Source of the DNA: Limiplasma sp964504385
GTDB lineage: Bacteria; Bacillota; Clostridia; Christensenellales; Aristaeellaceae
Assembly (NCBI GenBank): GCA_964504385.1
Contig: CAZDEF010000035.1
Coordinates: 1 to 27,037 of the forward strand
Length of the DNA: 27,037 nt
Direction of reading: 5' to 3'
The notes beneath the pieces are model-generated. The model was given only the letters and a program-made list of their open reading frames with translations, searched no databases and was not told the DNA's origin. Of this stretch, positions 24,052 to 27,037 are shown piece by piece. A program made the translations under genes and the position numbers. Within the stretch, counting starts at the first letter, position 1; every line of letters begins with the position of its first letter.

Positions 24052-24438
24052 ATGATTCCCTCCATGATTGCTGGAGCGGCAGTGCGCTCCTTGTGATAAG
24101 AAGATATGCGGGCTTTGCGCCCCAGATACCCGTCCGCGCTGCGCTGACCGGCGGACGCGTCCTCACCGCCTTTCTGCTGTTTGTCTCCCGCTGCACAGCC
24201 GACTTTGCCAAACCGGCTGCATGCAAAAGCACCCCGCGGCGGGAACGGGCAGTGCGTGTTCCCACCGTGCGAGGTGCAGTCTGTCATCATGTATTCCTAT
24301 TGTGCACAGGCAAAATGACCACAAAAAAACTTCACACCTGTGTGTGAAGTGCAATTGCAGATCTTACCCGCAATCAACCCCGATAAATAGAACGCCGAAA
24401 GCGCTCTATGACAGACTCCACCACTTATCAACGGTTGC
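24052..24438 (-). ncRNA. Long structured leader of hppA, candidate riboswitch/attenuator
   Basis: No protein gene is convincing between the promoter and hppA. The first 90 nt contain a clean hairpin (AUAGAGCGC-UUUCG-GCGUUCUAU) flanked by segments that can pair, CAACC near the 5' end with GGUUG. An AUUGCA near the 5' end can instead pair with UGCAAU just before the terminator at 24323-24350. This mutually exclusive pairing is the usual logic of a riboswitch. Beyond the terminator come several GC-rich hairpins up to the ribosome binding site. I could not match it to a known riboswitch class by eye. A small frame of 84 codons (24036-24290, four Cys) crosses the distal part and overlaps the hppA start. 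Confidence 0.55.
24323..24350 (-). terminator. Intrinsic terminator inside the hppA leader
   Basis: On the minus strand ACTTCACAC-ACAG-GTGTGAAGT is followed by seven T residues. It lies about 90 nt after the transcription start and 270 nt before hppA, so it must be bypassed for hppA expression. Confidence 0.85.
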
Positions 24439-24444
24439 AATGCT

Positions 24445-24473
24445 ATTATAGCGCCGGAGGGATGATCTGTCAA
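24445..24473 (-). promoter_or_regulatory. Consensus promoter of hppA
   Basis: Perfect TTGACA (24473-24468), a 17-nt spacer and perfect TATAAT (24450-24445) on the minus strand. Confidence 0.87.
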
Positions 24474-24510
24474 CGCTGCGGACATTTTTTCTATTGTTTT
24501 TTGAAAAGAA

Positions 24511-24544
24511 CCTCGCCCGCCGGTCAGAGACCGGTCGGGCGAGG
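24511..24544 (-). terminator. Terminator after the toroid-protein gene
   Basis: On the minus strand CCTCGCCCGACCGG and CCGGCGGGCGAGG pair with one bulged base and run into TTCTTTTC. It lies 6 nt after the stop of the gene at 24550 and separates it from the hppA promoter. Confidence 0.85.
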
Positions 24545-24549
24545 GGGAC

Positions 24550-25485
24550 CTACGCCAGCCGACCAAAGCGCCGCAGTAGGGCGGCTTTTTCGACGGCGGC
24601 GCGCGCCTTCCACCACGTCTGCATCAGTGCGTACTCCTGCGGGTAAGTCTGAGCGTTCTCGCCCCAGTTCCAGTTGAGGGGCCACACGTCGTCCTGCGGT
24701 AGGGTATCGATGAGCCAATCCAGCTCGGCGCGGATGGCGTCCTCGTTGTCGGGGTAGAGCGGCGCGTCGGGCGAGGGGATCGCGGCGGAGGGGCGCGGCA
24801 CATAGAGGTGCCACTGGGCGGGATCGCGCACAATGGCGGCGTTGCCGCGCTGCAGGAGCATGCGCCCGATCGCCTCCATCGGGTAGGGCAGCTCCATCTG
24901 CGCCCAGTGCGGCATCAGCGCTGCAAAGCCGCCCAGCCCCATTTCACCGCCGCGCTGACCATCCATGAAGACGTCCAGTGCACGAAGCGCAATGGCCTGT
25001 GCAGCGGCGCGCAGCGGATCGTCCGGTGAACAGAAGGAAAGCGCAAAGGCGGCCAGCTCAGCAGACAGGCCGATGTTTTCCTGCCCGTCGTTTTGCGGAT
25101 CATACGTCCACCACGGAGCATGGGCGCAGCCGTTGTTGGACGGTACGCAGAACTGCCAGCAGCCGTTGACTGCACCGTCGCCGCTGCGCAGATAGCGCAG
25201 TGCGCCCTCGATGAGCGGCTGCGCGGCTTCGCACGGGCCCACGCTGCGGATCAGCCCCAGCGCCGTGCAGGTGACGTAGGGCGTGGAAGCGGGGTTCCAC
25301 AGGTCGGGTTCCAGCGTGCGGCCGAAGCCGCCGTCCGGGTTCTGGTACTGGCTGAGCTGCGACAGAAAGATCTCGGCGGGCTCGTCGCGAAGCAGCGCGC
25401 CAAAATAGGCGATCTCCAGCCCCCGGCCGTGGCTGCGGATCCAGCGCTCAATGTGCTCCAGCTGCTGGCGTGTCAGGGTCTTCAT
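24550..25485 (-). CDS. Alpha/alpha-toroid protein of the terpene-cyclase/prenyltransferase fold
   Basis: This 311-residue protein has repeated helical hairpins of the squalene-hopene-cyclase/prenyltransferase toroid. The clearest repeat is QNPDGGFG (48-55), a QW-type motif, followed by YVTCTALGLIR and a second region GCWQFCVPSNNG. The DxDD motif of true squalene cyclases is not seen, and the protein is only about half their length, so cyclase activity is doubtful. ATG 25485 lies behind GGAGGAATCACC, 13 nt after the AraC-type regulator gene, so both share a transcript. The role is unknown; similar proteins in Clostridia are usually left as hypothetical. No signal peptide or membrane helix is visible. 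Confidence 0.75.
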   Translation of the reverse strand: MKTLTRQQLEHIERWIRSHGRGLEIAYFGALLRDEPAEIFLSQLSQYQNPDGGFGRTLEPDLWNPASTPYVTCTALGLIRSVGPCEAAQPLIEGALRYLRSGDGAVNGCWQFCVPSNNGCAHAPWWTYDPQNDGQENIGLSAELAAFALSFCSPDDPLRAAAQAIALRALDVFMDGQRGGEMGLGGFAALMPHWAQMELPYPMEAIGRMLLQRGNAAIVRDPAQWHLYVPRPSAAIPSPDAPLYPDNEDAIRAELDWLIDTLPQDDVWPLNWNWGENAQTYPQEYALMQTWWKARAAVEKAALLRRFGRLA

Positions 25486-25498
25486 GGTGATTCCTCCT

Positions 25499-26359
25499 TT
25501 AGCAAGTCATGGCTGTGCCCAAAGTGTAACACCCTTGCGGCGGGCTGGATTGTAAAAATGCGACTTCCCGACGCGCCAGCTCCAGCGCCTGCGAAAGCGT
25601 CATGGAATGGTAACGCCGGAATTCGTGCAGCAAATGGCTCTGATCGGTGTAGCCGAAGCGGTACACGGCATCCTGCACATCAAACAGGGGCTGATACACC
25701 GCGGCGTGCCACAGCTGCTGATAGCGCACCAGACTGCTCAGCTTCTTGGGCGAAGCGCCCGCCGCGCGGCTGAACAGACGTTCCAGCTGGCGCACGCTCA
25801 GTTGCACCGATGCGGCCAGCTCCGTTGTGCGCAGGCGGCCTTCGGACAGCAGCATGGCGTGTACGGCGTTGAGAAAATCCGGCGGAACGCGGTCGGGACA
25901 AAGGCGGGCAAACAGCAGCGCTTCCGCCGCGCGGCACTGCGAGGCAAAATCGTCCGTCTGCGCAAGCAGGCGGCACAGCTGATCCGTGAACAGGGGAAAA
26001 TGCGCATGCGCGTCCAGCGAGCGGTTGAGCGTTCCGCAGAGCGGCTCTTCAGCCAGCATGCCCGCCGCCCATGGATACAGCCGCACGGCGAAGACCACGC
26101 GGCCGTCCGCTGTGGACACAAAGGGCTCGTCATCCAGCGCGCAGAAGCGCGGCTGAAACGCGCTGCCCGGCGCATCGCGCAGAAACAGCAGATCCATGCA
26201 GGTATCGGGGATCACCAGCGTGGGCGCGCCCTGTGCAGCATGCGAACGCCAGAAGCAGCGCACATACGGGCGCAGCGCCTCGCAGGGCGGCTGCTCGGCA
26301 TAGCTGGAACGGCCCAGCGGGGTGGATGTGAGCGGATGATACAGCCGGCTGAGGTCCAT
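25499..26359 (-). CDS. AraC-family transcriptional regulator
   Basis: This 286-residue regulator has an N-terminal sensor of the DUF6597 kind (about 15-140: PPCEALRPYVRCFWRS, then IPDTCMDLLFL). A C-terminal double helix-turn-helix covers about 180-275. The first helix pair is RTTELAASVQLSVRQLERLFSRAAG, and the second carries the family block DAVYRFGYTDQSHLLHEFRRYHSMT. ATG 26359 is 9 nt from GGGAGG; a TTG two codons earlier is too close to that site. It is transcribed from 26388-26417 together with the toroid-protein gene, its likely target. The ligand is unknown. Confidence 0.9.
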   Translation of the reverse strand: MDLSRLYHPLTSTPLGRSSYAEQPPCEALRPYVRCFWRSHAAQGAPTLVIPDTCMDLLFLRDAPGSAFQPRFCALDDEPFVSTADGRVVFAVRLYPWAAGMLAEEPLCGTLNRSLDAHAHFPLFTDQLCRLLAQTDDFASQCRAAEALLFARLCPDRVPPDFLNAVHAMLLSEGRLRTTELAASVQLSVRQLERLFSRAAGASPKKLSSLVRYQQLWHAAVYQPLFDVQDAVYRFGYTDQSHLLHEFRRYHSMTLSQALELARREVAFLQSSPPQGCYTLGTAMTC

Positions 26360-26387
26360 GCGCAAGCGCCTCCCTTCATTTTCCTGC

Positions 26388-26417
26388 AGTATACCATGGA
26401 ATACACTCAGGCGTCAA
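26388..26417 (-). promoter_or_regulatory. Promoter of the AraC/toroid operon
   Basis: TTGACG (26417-26412), an 18-nt spacer and TATACT (26393-26388) on the minus strand. The -35 box lies within the last codons of the truncated exchanger gene. Confidence 0.72.
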
Positions 26418-26700
26418 ACTGGAACACGCAGAAGGCGGCGTAGATGCACAGCAGCGCAATGCCCTGCCAGCGCGCCAGCCTGCCCTTGCGCAGGGCGGGC
26501 ACGGCCAGCACCAGCATCACCGCGAACATCACGGGAATGTCCACCAGCAGGGAGGTGCCGATGGACACGACCGTGGCGCCGATGAGCAGCTCCGGCACAT
26601 GGAAGCGGTAGGCGATGCCGGTGGCGCCGTCCACAAACCAGTCGCCGCCCTTGATGAGCAGCACAAGCCCAAGCGCAAACAGAAGAACCGGTACAAACAT
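26407..26700 (-). pseudogene. Internally deleted CaCA-type (YrbG-like) cation exchanger remnant
   Basis: Only 97 residues remain, where the family has about 310-330. Residues 1-47 match the first helix and the alpha-1 repeat (LLIKGGDWFVDGA, PELLIGATVVSIGTS). The usual GTS-P-E continuation is missing. From LLVDIPVMF onward the sequence looks instead like the last two helices of the family (RKGRLARWQGIALLCIYAAFCV). The frame is open across the junction, so about 220 residues including the second alpha repeat have been lost by an in-frame deletion. ATG 26700 follows AAAGGAG. A probable Mn2+ riboswitch lies upstream, suggesting the intact ancestor exported Mn2+. The mini-protein might still be made; transport by it is unlikely. 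Confidence 0.75.
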
Positions 26701-26749
26701 GATGATCCCAACTCCTTTGCTGTGATCGGATGAGCGAACAGGGAGGAAA

Positions 26750-26925
26750 AGAAAAAAGGCCCGGCGCGCATAGCATGCCGGGCCTGAAAGCTGTTCATAC
26801 GCAGACTGCATGCATGCCGCATGAGTCTCACGATCGAAAGCAAGCCAGTCCAGAGCGGACGGGAATGTTGACTTGCTGCGCACCCCTGCAGGCGCGCACG
26901 TTACTCCCTCACAGGTTCGTATCAG
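26750..26925 (-). ncRNA. Probable yybP-ykoY (Mn2+) riboswitch
   Basis: On the minus strand the leader has the conserved elements in order: GTGAGGGAGTAACG (about 26912-26899), AAGTCAACATTCCCG (about 26873-26859), then GTGAGACTCATGCGG (about 26832-26818). These are the loop and strand blocks of the yybP-ykoY aptamer, which senses Mn2+ and turns on Mn2+ exporters. A terminator follows. The assignment is by eye from these blocks. The downstream gene type (cation exchanger) agrees with it. Confidence 0.78.
26752..26784 (-). terminator. Expression-platform terminator of the Mn2+ riboswitch
   Basis: On the minus strand GGCCCGGC and GCCGGGCC (26784-26777 with 26765-26758) form the base of a GC-rich hairpin followed by TTTTTTC. 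It lies about 50 nt before the exchanger remnant's start codon. Confidence 0.85.
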
Positions 26926-26927
26926 CC

Positions 26928-26956
26928 ATTGTAACGGCGCAGCCGCCAAAAGTCAA
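26928..26956 (-). promoter_or_regulatory. Promoter of the riboswitch transcript
   Basis: TTGACT (26956-26951), a 17-nt spacer and TACAAT (26933-26928) on the minus strand. The remaining 80 bases to the window edge are A/T-rich and hold nothing I can support. Confidence 0.75.
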
Positions 26957-27037
26957 CCAAAAGAAATCGGAAAAAACAAAAAAGTGTACGGGTGTCAAAC
27001 ATCGGTAACATAAAGAGCCAAGCAGGAAGTCAAGGGA

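Noticed and set aside
24036..24290. An 84-codon frame with four cysteines in the hppA leader, overlapping the hppA start
   Set aside because: Its ribosome site is weak (AGGAA three bases before ATG), and the region is a string of GC-rich hairpins better explained as RNA structure. A leader peptide cannot be excluded.

Overview
The window looks like chromosome from a GC-rich member of the Clostridia, probably a gut or rumen anaerobe. This rests on Firmicutes-type signals: strong AGGAGG ribosome binding sites, consensus TTGACA-N17-TATAAT promoters, a T-box leader and a yybP-ykoY type leader. A membrane pyrophosphatase and sugar-uptake and glycosidase genes fit the same picture. The lipobox-free solute-binding protein signal peptide recalls Christensenellales-like genomes, but that placement is inference only. 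I see no rRNA, tRNA, phage, CRISPR or intact insertion sequence.

128-4510 (minus) is an operon-like run. A PHP-domain phosphoesterase is followed by an OmpR-type response regulator, a BcrA-like ABC ATPase, its ABC-2 permease and a short histidine kinase. This order is typical of cell-envelope or peptide-antibiotic response modules. The last codons of the regulator gene are themselves a four-fold TTGACA-type direct repeat placed just upstream of a -10 box, a probable operator for the transporter. 4701-7894 (plus) holds a YcaQ/AlkX-like DNA glycosylase, then a degenerate receiver protein paired with an SPFH/zinc-ribbon protein.

7993-10569 (minus) is a T-box controlled DAACS symporter followed by a GH43 glycosidase. 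10600-10820 is a gene-free, hairpin-bounded, repeat-like block. 10830-17337 (minus) is a carbohydrate locus: GH1 beta-glycosidase, glycerate 2-kinase, alpha/beta hydrolase, sugar-binding protein and two permeases, with no ATPase gene. An attenuator-like hairpin separates the binding protein from the permeases. Back-to-back promoters divide this locus from an XRE-cupin regulator and an acyl-CoA synthetase fused to a C-terminal GNAT acetyltransferase (17511-20246, plus).

20317-21798 holds a small HEAT-repeat protein diverging from a MarR regulator and a Nudix hydrolase. 21967-24473 (minus) is a K+-independent type membrane pyrophosphatase with an unusually long leader that carries an internal terminator, so it is a candidate riboswitch or attenuator. 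24550-26359 (minus) is an AraC regulator with an alpha/alpha-toroid protein. The window ends with a probable Mn2+ (yybP-ykoY) riboswitch in front of a cation exchanger that has lost its middle, leaving 97 residues.

The items I would follow first are the riboswitch with a collapsed exporter, the pyrophosphatase leader, the operator inside the response-regulator gene, the synthetase-acetyltransferase fusion, and the T-box that drives a symporter plus a glycosidase.
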